A DNA stretch of 64,000 bases from Gordius sp. MW1. Lineage: Eukaryota; Nematomorpha; Gordioida; Gordea; Gordiidae. The notes under the pieces are model-generated. The model made no database searches and was not told the DNA's origin. It was given only the letters and a program-made list of their open reading frames with translations. Made by a program: the position numbers and the translations under genes. Below, in pieces: positions 14,266-26,800 of the stretch; positions within the stretch are counted from its first letter, which is position 1, and each line of letters starts with the position of its first letter. Location: assembly GCA_964036665.1 (NCBI GenBank), contig OZ038529.1, positions 15,446,060-15,510,059 of the forward strand, read 5' to 3'.

Positions 14266-14308
14266 AAAAAAATAAATATTTTTACCTCAAAATTTTTCAC
14301 ATATTTTT
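14266..14308. other. Cluster of A/T tracts in the monomer
   Basis: Four homopolymer or A/T tracts follow each other: A7 (14266-14272), T5 (14279-14283), A4T5 (14289-14297) and T5 (14304-14308). Their centres lie 12-13 bp apart, a little more than a helical turn. A-tract clusters are common in satellite monomers and can bend DNA or position nucleosomes; with this spacing the net bend may be modest. The cluster is conserved in almost all copies. Exceptions include the shortened forms near 27016 and 29065 (4 bp lost next to the A4T5 tract) and the changed A7 tract (aaaatatt) near 39724, 54876 and 58326. Confidence 0.6.
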
Positions 14309-16545
14309 CTTTGAACCGTATTCATCCGATGAAAGTTGTCGTTTTCAGACGTGGTTTCTATGATCCCAAGTAAAAATTTATCAGAATCAGAAAACTATTA
14401 CTTTGAAATCATGATCGCATAATGCATTTTTGAAAAATTAAGCCCTCACGTTGCGATACAACAAACTAATCGCAACACCAAAACGTTGTCTTTTGTCAAA
14501 ATGATAGTTCTCGCAGCTTAAAACCTCTTTGCGGAAGTCAATCGAGGATAATAGGATTCTCAGATTGGCTTAATTTTATATATTTTTTCATGCTGTTTCA
14601 CATAGAATCGAAAAAAATAAATATTTTTACCTCAAAATTTTTCACATATTTTTCTTTCAACCGTATGCATCCGATGAAAGTTGTTGTTTTCAGACGTGGT
14701 TTCGATGATAAAAAGTAAAAATTTATCAGAATCAGAAAACTACTACTTTGAAATCATGATCGCATAGTGCATTTTTGAAAAATTAAGCACTCACGTTGCG
14801 ATACAACAAACTAATCGCAACAATAAAACGTTGTCTTTTGTCAAAATGATAGTTCTCGCAGCTTAAAACCTCTTTTCGGAAGTCAATCGAACATAATAGG
14901 ATTCTCAAATTGGCTTACTTTTATATATTTTTTCATGCTGTTTCACATAGAATCGAAAAAAATAAATATTTTTACCTCAAAATTTTTCACATATTTTTCT
15001 TTGAACCGTATTCAATCCGATGAAAGTTGTCGTTTTCAGACGTGGTTTCTATGATCCCAAGTAAAAATTTATCAGAATCTGAAAACTATTACTTTGAAAT
15101 CATGATCGCATAGAGCCATTTTTAAAAAATTAAGCACTCACGTTGCGATACAATAAACTAATCGCAACAATAAAACGTTGTCTTTTGTCAAAATGACAGT
15201 TCTCGCAGCTTAAAACCTCTTTTCGGAAGTCAATCGAACATAATAGGATTCTCAAATTGGCTTATTTTATATATTTTTTCATGCTCTTTCACATAGAATC
15301 GAAAAAAATAAATATTTTTACCTCAAAATTTTTCACATATTTTTCTTTGAACCGTATTCATCCGATGAAAGTTGTCGTTTTCAGACGTGGTTTCTATGAT
15401 CCCAAGTAAAAATTTATCAGAATCTGAAAACTATTACTTTGAAATCATGATCGCATAGAGCCATTTTCAAAAATTAAGCATCACGTTGCGATACAACAAA
15501 CTAATCGCAACAATAAAACGTTGTCTTTTGTCAAAATGATAGTTCTCGCAGCTTAAAACCTCTTTTCGGAAGTCAATCGAGGATAATAGGATTCTCAAAT
15601 TGGCTTACTTTTATATATTTTTTCATGCTGTTTCACATAGAATCGAAAAAAATAAATATTTTTACCTCAAAATTTTTCACATATTTTTCTTTCAACCGTA
15701 TGCATCCGATGAAAGTTGTCGTTTTCAGACGTGGTTTCCATGATAAAAAGTAAAAATTTATAAGAATCAGAAAACTTTTACTTTGAAATCATGATCGCAT
15801 AGTGCATTTTTGAAAAATTAAGCACTCACGTTGCGATACAACAAACTAATCGCAACAATAAAACGTTGTCTTTTGTCAAAATGATAGTTCTCGCAGCTTA
15901 AAACCTCTTTTCGGAAGTCAATCGAGGATAATAGGATTCTCAAATTGGCTTACTTTTATATATTTTTTCATGCTCTTTCACATAGAATCGAAAAAAATAA
16001 ATATTTTTACCTCAAAAATTTTCACATATTTTTCTTTCAACCGTTCCGATGAAAGTTGTCGTTTTCAGACGTGGTTTCTATGATCCCAAGTAAAATTATC
16101 AGAATCTGAAAACTATTACTTTGAAATCATAATCGCATAGAGCAGTTTTCAAAAATTCAGCACTCACGTTGCGATACAACAAACTAATCGCAACAATAAA
16201 ACGTTGTCTTTTGTCAAAATGATAGTTCTCGCAGCTTAAAACCTCTTTTCGGAAGTCAATCGAGGATAATAGGATTCTCAAATTGGCTTACTTTTATATA
16301 TTTTTTTACGCTCTTTCACATAAAATCGAAAAAAATAAATATTTTTACCTCAAAATTTTTCACATATTTTTCTTTAAACCGTATTCATGCGATGAAAGTT
16401 GTCGTTTTCAGACGTGGTTTCTATGATCCCAAGTAAAAATTTATCAGAATCTGAAATCTATTACTTTGAAATCATGATCGCATAGAGCCATTTTCAAAAA
16501 TTAAGCATCACGTTGCGATACAACAAACTAATCGCAACAATAAAA

Positions 16546-16889
16546 CGTTGTCTTTTGTCAAAATGATAGTTCTCGCAGCTTAAAACCTCTTTTCGGAAGT
16601 CAATCGAGGATAATAGGATTCTCAAATTGGCTTACTTTTATATATTTTTTTACGCTCTTTCACATAAAATCGAAAAAAATAAATATTTTTACCTCAAAAT
16701 TTTTCACATATTTTTCTTTAAACCGTATTCATGCGATGAAAGTTGTCGTTTTCAGACGTGGTTTCTATGATCCCAAGTAAAAATTTATCAGAATCTGAAA
16801 TCTATTACTTTGAAATCATGATCGCATAGAGCCATTTTCAAAAATTAAGCATCACGTTGCGATACAACAAACTAATCGCAACAATAAAA
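16546..16889 (+). repeat. Single-monomer tandem duplication
   Basis: The monomer at about 16200-16545, with its rare tttttttacgctctttcacataa stretch split over two motifs (tttttttacgc and cacataaaatcg), taaaccg and ttcatgcgatg, is repeated at once as 16546-16889. In the parallel copy at 12070-12415 there is only one such monomer. This is the smallest copy-number step seen and changes the local offset from 4130 to 4474 bp. Confidence 0.8.
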
Positions 16890-19800
16890 CGTTTTCTTTT
16901 GTCAAAATGATAGTTCTCGCAGCTTAAAACCTCCTTTCGAAAGTCAATCGAGGATAATAGGATTCTCAAATTGGCTTACTTTTATATATTTTTTCATGCT
17001 CTTTCACATAGAATCGAAAAAAATAAATATTTTTACCTCAAAATTTTTCACATATTTTTCTTTCAACCGTATGCATCCAATGAAAGTTGTCATTTTCAGA
17101 CGTGGTTTCTATGATCCCAAGTAAAAATTTATCAGAATCAGAAAACTATTACTTTGAAATCATGATCGCATAGAGCCATTTTCAAAAATTAAGCATCACG
17201 TTGCGATACAACAAACTAATCGCAACAATAAAACGTTGTCTTTTGTCAAAATGATAGTTCTCGCAGCTTAAAACTTCTTTTCGGAAGTCAATCGAGGATA
17301 ATAGGATTCTCAAATTGGCTTACTTTTATATATTTTTTCATGCTGTTTCACATAGAATCGAAAAAAATAAATATTTTTACCTCAAAATTTTTCACATATT
17401 TTTCTTTCAACCGTATGCATCCAATGAAAGTTGTCATTTTCAGACGTGGTTTCTATGATTCCAAGTAAAAATTTATCAGAATCAGAAAACTATTACTTTG
17501 AAATCATGATCGCATAGAGCCATTTTCAAAAATTAAGCATCACGTTGCGATACAACAAACTAATCGCAACAATAAAACGTTGTCTTTTGTCAAAATGATA
17601 GTTCTCGCAGCTTAAAACCTCTTTTCGGAAGGAAATCGAGGATAATAGGATTCTCAAATTGGCTTACTTTTATATATTTTTTCATGCTGTTTCACATAGA
17701 ATCGAAAAAAATAAATATTTTTACCTCAAAATTTTTCACATATTTTTCTTTCAACCGTATGCATCCGATGAAAGTTGTTGTTTTCAGACGTGGTTTCGAT
17801 GATAAAAAGTAAAAATTTATCAGAATCAGAAAACTACTACTTTGAAATCATGATCGCATAGTGCATTTTTGAAAAATTAAGCACTCACGTTGCGATACAA
17901 CAAACTAATCGCAACAATAAAACGTTGTCTTTTGTCAAAATGATAGTTCTCGCAGCTTAAAACCTCTTTTCGGAAGTCAATCGAACATAATAGGATTCTC
18001 AAATTGGCTTACTTTTATATATTTTTTCATGCTGTTTCACATAGAATCGAAAAAAATAAATATTTTTACCTCAAAATTTTTCACATATTTTTCTTTGAAC
18101 CGTATTCAATCCGATGAAAGTTGTCGTTTTTAGACGTGGTTTCTATGATCCCAAGTAAAAATTATCAGAATCTGAAAACTATTACTTTGAAATCATGATC
18201 GCATAGAGCCATTTTTAAAAAATTAAGCACTCACGTTGCGATACAATAAACTAATCGCAACAATAAAACGTTGTCTTTTGTCAAAATGACAGTTCTCGCA
18301 GCTTAAAACCTCTTTTCGGAAGTCAATCGAACATAATAGGATTCTCAAATTGGCTTACTTTTATATATTTTTTCATGCTCTTTCACATAGAATCGAAAAA
18401 AATAAATATTTTTACCTCAAAATTTTTCACATATTTTTCTTTGAACCGTATTCATCCGATGAAAGTTGTCGTTTTCAGACGTGGTTTCTATGATCCCAAG
18501 TAAAAATTTATCAGAATCTGAAAACTATTACTTTGAAATCATGATCGCATAGAGCCATTTTCAAAAATTAAGCATCACGTTGCGATACAACAAACTAATC
18601 GCAACAATAAAACGTTGTCTTTTGTCAAAATGATAGTTCTCGCAGCTTAAAACCTCTTTTCGGAAGTCAATCGAGGATAATAGGATTCTCAAATTGGCTT
18701 ACTTTTATATATTTTTTCATGCTCTTTCACATAGAATCGAAAAAAATAAATATTTTTACCTCAAAATTTTTCACATATTTTTCTTTGAACCGTATTCATC
18801 CGATGAAAGTTGTCGTTTTCAGACGTGGTTTCTATGATCCCAAGTAAAAATTTATCAGAATCAGAAAACTATTACTTTGAAATCATGATCGCATAATGCA
18901 TTTTTGAAAAATTAAGCCCTCACGTTGCGATACAACAAACTAATCGCAACACCAAAACGTTGTCTTTTGTCAAAATGATAGTTCTCGCAGCTTAAAACCT
19001 CTTTGCGGAAGTCAATCGAGGATAATAGGATTCTCAGATTGGCTTAATTTTATATATTTTTTCATGCTGTTTCACATAGAATCGAAAAAAATAAATATTT
19101 TTACCTCAAAATTTTTCACATATTTTTCTTTCAACCGTATGCATCCGATGAAAGTTGTTGTTTTCAGACGTGGTTTCGATGATAAAAAGTAAAAATTTAT
19201 CAGAATCAGAAAACTACTACTTTGAAATCATGATCGCATAGTGCATTTTTGAAAAATTAAGCACTCACGTTGCGATACAACAAACTAATCGCAACAATAA
19301 AACGTTGTCTTTTGTCAAAATGATAGTTCTCGCAGCTTAAAACCTCTTTTCGGAAGTCAATCGAACATAATAGGATTCTCAAATTGGCTTACTTTTATAT
19401 ATTTTTTCATGCTGTTTCACATAGAATCGAAAAAAATAAATATTTTTACCTCAAAATTTTTCACATATTTTTCTTTGAACCGTATTCAATCCGATGAAAG
19501 TTGTCGTTTTCAGACGTGGTTTCTATGATCCCAAGTAAAAATTTATCAGAATCTGAAAACTATTACTTTGAAATCATGATCGCATAGAGCCATTTTTAAA
19601 AAATTAAGCACTCACGTTGCGATACAATAAACTAATCGCAACAATAAAACGTTGTCTTTTGTCAAAATGACAGTTCTCGCAGCTTAAAACCTCTTTTCGG
19701 AAGTCAATCGAACATAATAGGATTCTCAAATTGGCTTATTTTATATATTTTTTCATGCTCTTTCACATAGAATCGAAAAAAATAAATATTTTTACCTCAA

Positions 19801-20840
19801 AATTTTTCACATATTTTTCTTTGAACCGTATTCATCCGATGAAAGTTGTCGTTTTCAGACGTGGTTTCTATGATCCCAAGTAAAAATTTATCAGAATCTG
19901 AAAACTATTACTTTGAAATCATGATCGCATAGAGCCATTTTCAAAAATTAAGCATCACGTTGCGATACAACAAACTAATCGCAACAATAAAACGTTGTCT
20001 TTTGTCAAAATGATAGTTCTCGCAGCTTAAAACCTCTTTTCGGAAGTCAATCGAGGATAATAGGATTCTCAAATTGGCTTACTTTTATATATTTTTTCAT
20101 GCTGTTTCACATAGAATCGAAAAAAATAAATATTTTTACCTCAAAATTTTTCACATATTTTTCTTTCAACCGTATGCATCCGATGAAAGTTGTCGTTTTC
20201 AGACGTGGTTTCCATGATAAAAAGTAAAAATTTATAAGAATCAGAAAACTTTTACTTTGAAATCATGATCGCATAGTGCATTTTTGAAAAATTAAGCACT
20301 CACGTTGCGATACAACAAACTAATCGCAACAATAAAACGTTGTCTTTTGTCAAAATGATAGTTCTCGCAGCTTAAAACCTCTTTTCGGAAGTCAATCGAG
20401 GATAATAGGATTCTCAAATTGGCTTACTTTTATATATTTTTTCATGCTCTTTCACATAGAATCGAAAAAAATAAATATTTTTACCTCAAAAATTTTCACA
20501 TATTTTTCTTTGAATCGTATTCATCCGATGAAAGTTGTCGTTTTCAGACGTGGTTTCTATGATCCCAAGTAAAATTATCAGAATCTGAAAACTATTACTT
20601 TGAAATCATAATCGCATAGAGCAGTTTTCAAAAATTCAGCACTCACGTTGCGATACAACAAACTAATCGCAACAATAAAACGTTGTCTTTTGTCAAAATG
20701 ATAGTTCTCGCAGCTTAAAACCTCTTTTCGGAAGTCAATCGAGGATAATAGGATTCTCAAATTGGCTTACTTTTATATATTTTTTTACGCTCTTTCACAT
20801 AAAATCGAAAAAAATAAATATTTTTACCTCAAAATTTTTC
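16890..20840 (+). repeat. 13-monomer higher-order repeat, copy 2 (incomplete)
   Basis: This follows copy 1 directly and matches 12416-16362 throughout. One exception is a short patch near 20511-20525, where copy 2 has gaatcgtattcatccg and copy 1 has the deleted form caaccgttccg. The match resumes at the shared aagtaaaattatcag (16090 and 20569), so the patch looks like local conversion from another monomer. Similarity stops near 20850, where tttcaaccgtatgc faces tttaaaccgtattc. Confidence 0.85.
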
Positions 20841-23800
20841 ACATATTTTTCTTTCAACCGTATGCATCCGATGAAAGTTGTCGTTTTCAGACGTGGTTTC
20901 GATGATAAAAAATAAAAATTTATCAGAATCAGAAAACTATTACTTTGAAATCATGATCGCATAGTGCATTTTTGAAAAATTAAGCACTCACGTTGCGATA
21001 CAACAAACTAATCGCAACAATAAAACGTTATCTTTTGTCAAAATGACAGTTCTCGCAGCTTAAATCTCTTTTCGGAAGTCAATCGAGGATAATAGGATTC
21101 TCAAATTGGCTTACTTTTATATATTTTTTCATGCTCTTTCACATATAATCGAAAAAAATAAATATTTTTACCTCAAATCTTTTCACATATTTTTCTTTCA
21201 ACCGTATTCATCCGATGAAAGTTGTCGTTTTCAGACGTGGTTTCTATGATCCCAAGTAAAAATTTATCAGAATCTGAAAACTATTACTTTGAAATCATGA
21301 TCGCATAGAGCCATTTTCAAAAATTAAGCATCACGTTGCGATACAACAAACTAATCGCAACAATAAAACGTTGTCTTTTGTCAAAATGATAGTTCTCGCA
21401 GCTTAAAACCTCTTTTCGGAAGTCAATCGAGGATAATAGGATTCTCAAATTGGCTTACTTTTATATATTTTTTCATGCTCTTTCACATAGAATCGAAAAA
21501 AATAAATATTTTTACCTCAAAATTTTTCACATATTTTTCTTTCAACCGCATGCGTCCGATGAAAGTTGTCGTTTTCAGACGTGGTTTCTATGATCCCAAG
21601 TAAAAATTTATCAGAATCTGAAAACTATTACTTTGAAATCATAATCGCATAGAGCAGTTTTCAAAAATTCAGCACTCACGTTGCGATACAACAAACTAAT
21701 CGCAACACTAAAACGTTGTCTTTTGTCAAAATGATAGTTCTCGCAGCTTAAAACCTCTTTTCGGAAGTCAATCGAGGATAATAGGATTCTCAAATTATCT
21801 TACTTTTATATATTTTTTCATGCTCTTTCACATAGAATCGAAAAAAATAAATATTTTTACCTCAAAATTTTTCACATATTTTTCTTTCAACCGTATGCAT
21901 CCGATGAAAGTTGTCGTTTTCAGACGTGGTTTCTATGATCCCAAGTAAAAATTTATCAGAATCTGAAAACTATTACTTTGAAATCATGATCGCATAGAGC
22001 CATTTTGAAAAATTAAGCATCACGTAGCGATGCAACAAATTAATCGCAACAATAAAACGTTGTCTTTTGTCAAAATGATAGTTCTCGCAGCTTAAAACCT
22101 CTTTTCGGAAGTCAATCGAGGATAATAGGATTCTCAAATTGGCTTACTTTTATATATTTTTTCATGCTGTTTCACATAGAATCGAAAAAAATAAATATTT
22201 TTACCTCAAAATTTTTCACATATTTTTCTTTCAACCGTATGCATCCGATGAAAGTTGTCGTTTTCAGACGTGGTTTCGATGATAAAAAGTAAAAATTTAT
22301 CAGAATCTAAAAACTATTACTTTGAAATCATAATCGCATAGAGCAGTTTTCAAAAATTCAGCACTCACGTTGCGATACAACAAACTAATCGCAACAATAA
22401 AACGTTGTCTTTTGTCAAAATGATAGTTCTCGCAGCTTAAAACCTCTTTTCGGAAGTCAATCGAGGATAATAGGATTCTCAAATTATCTTACTTTTATAT
22501 ATTTTTTCATGCTCTTTCACATAGAATCGAAAAAAATAAATATTTTTACCTCAAAATTTTTCACATATTTTTCTTTCAACCGTATGCATCCGATGAAAGT
22601 TGTCGTTTTCAGACGTGGTTTCTATGATCCCAAGTAAAAATTTATCAGAATCTGAAAACTATTACTTTGAAATCATGATCGCATAGAGCCATTTTGAAAA
22701 ATTAAGCATCACGTTGCGATGCAACAAATTAATCGCAACAATAAAACGTTGTCTTTTGTCAAAATGATAGTTCTCGCAGCTTAAAACCTCTTTTCGGAAG
22801 TCAATCGAGGATAATAGGATTCTCAAATTGGCTTACTTTTATATATTTTTTCATGCTGTTTCACATAGAATCGAAAAAAATAAATATTTTTACCTCAAAA
22901 TTTTCACATATTTTTCTTTCAACCGTATGCATCCGATGAAAGTTGTCGTTTTCAGACGTGGTTTCGATGATAAAAAGTAAAAATTTATCAGAATCAGAAA
23001 ACTATTACTTTGAAATCATGATCGCATAGTGCATTTTTGAAAAATTAAGCACTCACGTTGCGATACAACACTAATCGCAACAATAAAACGTTGTCTTTTG
23101 TCAAAATGATAGTTCTCGCAGCTTAAAACCTCTTTTCGGAAGTCAATCGAGGATAATAGGATTCTCAAATTGGCTTACTTTTATATATTTTATTACGCTC
23201 TTTCACATAAAATCGAAAAAAATAAATATTTTTACCTCAAAATTTTTCACATATTTTTCTTTGAACCGTATTCATCCGATGAAAGTTGTCGTTTTCAGAC
23301 GTGGTTTCTATGATCCCAAGTAAAAATTTATCAGAATCTGAAAACTATTACTTTGAAATCATGATCGCATAGAGCCATTTTGAAAAATTAAGCATCACGT
23401 TGCGATGCAACAAACTAATCGCAACAATAAAACGTTTTTTGTCAAAATGATAGTTCTCGCAGCTTAAAACCTCTTTTCGGAAGTCAATCGAGGATAATAG
23501 GATTCTCAAATTGGCTTACTTTTATATATTTTTTCATGCTCTTTCACATAGAATCGAAAAAAACAAATATTTTTACCTCAAAATTTTTCACATATTTTTC
23601 TTCGGACCGTATTCATATAATGAAAGTTGTCGTTTTCAGACGTGGTTTCTATGATCCCAAGTAAAAATTTATCAGAATCTAAAAGCTATTACTTTGAAAT
23701 CATAATCGCATAGTGCATTTTTGAAAATTAAGCACTCACGTTGCGATAACAAATTATTCGCAACAATAAAACGTTGTCTTTTGTCAAAATGATATTTCTC

Positions 23801-26800
23801 GCAGCTTAAAACCTCTTTGCGGAAGTCAATCGAGGATAATAGGATTCTCAGAATGGCTTACTTTTATATATTTTTTCATGCTCTTTCACATAGAATCGAA
23901 AAAAATAAATATTTTTACCTCAAAATTTTTCACATATTTTTCTTCGGACCGTATTCATATAATGAAAGTTGTCGTTTTCAGACGTGGTATCTTTGATCCC
24001 AAGTAATAATTTATCAGACTGAAAACTATTACTTTGAAATCATGATCGCATAATGCATTTTTGAAAAATTAAGCACTCACGTTGCGATACAACAAACTAA
24101 TCGCAACAATAAAACGTTGTCTTTTGTCAAAATGATAGTTCTCGCAGCTTAAAACCTCTTTTCGGAAGTCAATCGAGGATAATAGGATTCTCAAATTGGC
24201 TTACTTTTATATATTTTTTTATGCTGTTTCACATAGAATCGAAAAAAATAAATATTTTTACCTCAAAATTTTTCACATATTTTTCTTTGAACCGTATTCA
24301 TCCGATGAAAGTTGTCGTTTTCAGTCGTGGTTTCGATGATAAAAAGTAAAAATTTATAAGAATCAGAAAACTATTACTTTGAAATCATGATCGCATAGAG
24401 CCATTTTCAAAAATTAAGCATCACGTTGCGATACAACAAACTAATCGCAACAATAAAACGTTTTCTTTTGTCAAAATTATAGTTCTCGCAGCTTAAAACC
24501 TCTTTTCGGAAGTCAATCGAGGATAATAGAATTCTCAAATTGGCTTACTTTTATATATTTTTTCATGCTCTTTCACATAGAATCGAAAAAAATAAATATT
24601 TTTACCTCAAAATTTTTCACATATTTTTCTTTGAACCGTATTCATCCGATGAAAGTTGTCGTTTTCAGACGTGGTTTCTATGATCCCAAGTAAAAATTTA
24701 TCAGAATCTGAAAACTATTACTTTGAAATCATAATCGCATAGAGCAGTTTTCAAAAATTCAGCACTCACGTTGCGATACAACAAACTAATCGCAACAATA
24801 AAACGTTGTCTTTTGTCAAAATGAATAGTTCTGGCAGCTTAAAACCTCTTTTCGGAAGTAAATCGAGGATAATAGGATTCTCAAATTGGCTTACTTTTAT
24901 ATATTTTTTCATGCTCTTTGACATACAATCGAAAAAAATAAATATTTTTACCTCAAAATTTTTCACATATTTTTCTTTGAACCGTATTCATCCGATGAAA
25001 GTTGTCGTTTTCAGACGTGGTTTCTATGATCCCAAGTAAAAATTTATCAGAATCTGAAAACTATTACTTTGAAATCATGATCTCATAGTGCATTTTTGAA
25101 AAATTAAGCACTCACGTTGCGATACAACAAACTAATCGCAACAATAAAACGTTGTCTTTTGTCAAAATGTTAGTTCTCGCAGCTTAAAACTTATTTTCGG
25201 AAGTCAATCGAGGATAATAGGATTCTCAAATTGGCTTACTTTTATATATTTTTTTATGCTCTTTCACATAGAATCGAAAAAAATAAATATTTTTACCTCA
25301 AAATTTTTCACATATTTTTCTTTCAACCGTATGCATCCGATGAAAGTTGTCGTTTTCAGACGTGGTTTCTATGATCCCAAGTAAAAATTTATCAGAATCA
25401 GAAAACTATTGCTTTGAAATCATGATCGCATAGTGCATTTTTGAAAAATTAAGCACTCACGTTGCGATACAACAAACTAATCGCAACAATAAAACGTTGT
25501 CGTTTGTCAAAATGATAGTTCTCGCACAGCTTAAAACCTCTTTTCGGAAGTCAATCGAGGATAATAGGATTCTCAAATTGGCTTACTTTTATATATTTTT
25601 TTATGCTCTTTCACATAAAATCAAAAAAAATAAATATTTTTACCTCAAAATTTTTCACATATTTTTCTTTGAACCGTATTCATCCGATAAAAGTTGTCGT
25701 TTTCAGACGTGGTTTCTATGATCCCAAGTAAAAATTTATCAGAATCTGAAAACTATTACTTTGAAATCATGATTGCATAGAGCCATTTTCAAAAATTAAG
25801 CATCACGTTGCGATACAACAAACTAATCGCAACAATAAAACGTTTTCTTTTGTCAAAATGATAGTTCTCGCAGCTTAAAACCTCTTTTCGGAAGTCAATC
25901 GAGGATAATAGGATTCTCAAATTGGCTTACTTTTATATATTTTTTTATGCTCTTTCACATAGAATCGAAAAAAATAAATATTTTTACCTCAAAATTTTTC
26001 ACATATTTTTCTTTGAACCGTATTCATCCGATGAAAGTTGTCGTTTTCAGACGTGGTTTCGATGATAAAAAGTTAAAATTTATCAGAATCTGAAAACTAT
26101 TACTTTGAAATCATGATCGCATAGAGCCATTTTCAAAAATTAAGCATCACGTTGCGATACAACAAACTAATCGCAACAATAAAACGCTGTCTTTTGTCAA
26201 AATGATAGTTCTCGCAGCTTAAAACTTCTTTTCGGAAGTCAATCGAGGATAATAGGATTCTCAAATTGGCTTACTTTTATATATTTTTTCATGCTGTTTC
26301 ACATAGAATCGAAAAAAATAAATATTTTTACCTCAAAATTTTTCACATATTTTTCTTTCAACCGTATGCATCCGATGAAAGTTGTCGTTTTCAGACGTGG
26401 TTTCTATGACCCAAGTAAAAATTTATCAGAATCAGAAAACTATTACTTTGAAATCATGATCGCATAGAGCCATTTTCAAAAATTAAGCATCACGTTGCGA
26501 TACAACAAACTAATCGCAACAATAAAACGTTGTCTTTTGTCAAAATGATAGTTCTCGCAGCTTAAAACCTCTTTTCGGAAGTGAATCGAGGATAATAGGA
26601 TTCTCAAATTGGCTTACTTTTATATATTTTTTCATGCTCTTTCACATAGAATCGAAAAAAATAAATATTTTTACCTCAAAATTTTTCACATATTTTTCTT
26701 TGAACCGTATTCATCCGATGAAAGTTGTCGTTTTCAGACGTGGTTTCGATGATAAAAAGTAAAAATTTATCAGAATTTGAAAACTATTACTTTGAAATCA

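Larger units (their letters stand above)
14102..14446 (+). repeat. Representative satellite monomer (345 bp)
   Basis: This copy is close to the common sequence and is given as a reference for phase. I start the monomer at the cacgttg motif. In order it holds an 8-11-8 bp inverted repeat (14105-14131), the atgatagttctcg block (14156-14168), cttttcggaagtcaatcg, a TATATA-containing T-rich stretch near 14231-14240, a run of seven A (14266-14272), three further A/T tracts to 14308, the atgaaagttgtcg block (14329-14341), the cagacgtgg motif and the ATCATGAT palindrome just before the next monomer. Length differences between copies arise mainly at the junction, where agcatcacg (344 bp form) and agcactcacg or agccctcacg (345 bp form) alternate. 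The choice of start is arbitrary, as in any tandem repeat. Confidence 0.9.
12416..16362 (+). repeat. 13-monomer higher-order repeat, copy 1 (period 4474 bp)
   Basis: The sequence from 12416 recurs from 16890 at a constant offset of 4474 bp. Rare shared features are cctcctttcgaaag (12456 and 16930), atgattcc (12981 and 17455), ggaaggaaatcg (13153 and 17627), ttcaatccg with gtttttagacg (about 13631 and 18105), cagattggcttaattt (14561 and 19035) and the one-base deletion cttatttta (15261 and 19735). Inside it, a four-monomer offset of 1380 bp links 13204-14250 with 14584-15630. The two copies look nearly identical, so the duplication is recent. Confidence 0.88.

Noticed and set aside
14102..14446. 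CENP-B box
   Set aside because: The closest motif, ttttcggaagtcaatcg, lacks the required A and the CGGG half of the 17 bp consensus. CGGG occurs only as a rare variant (cgggagtaaatcg near 33774, 45820 and 48581) in the wrong place.
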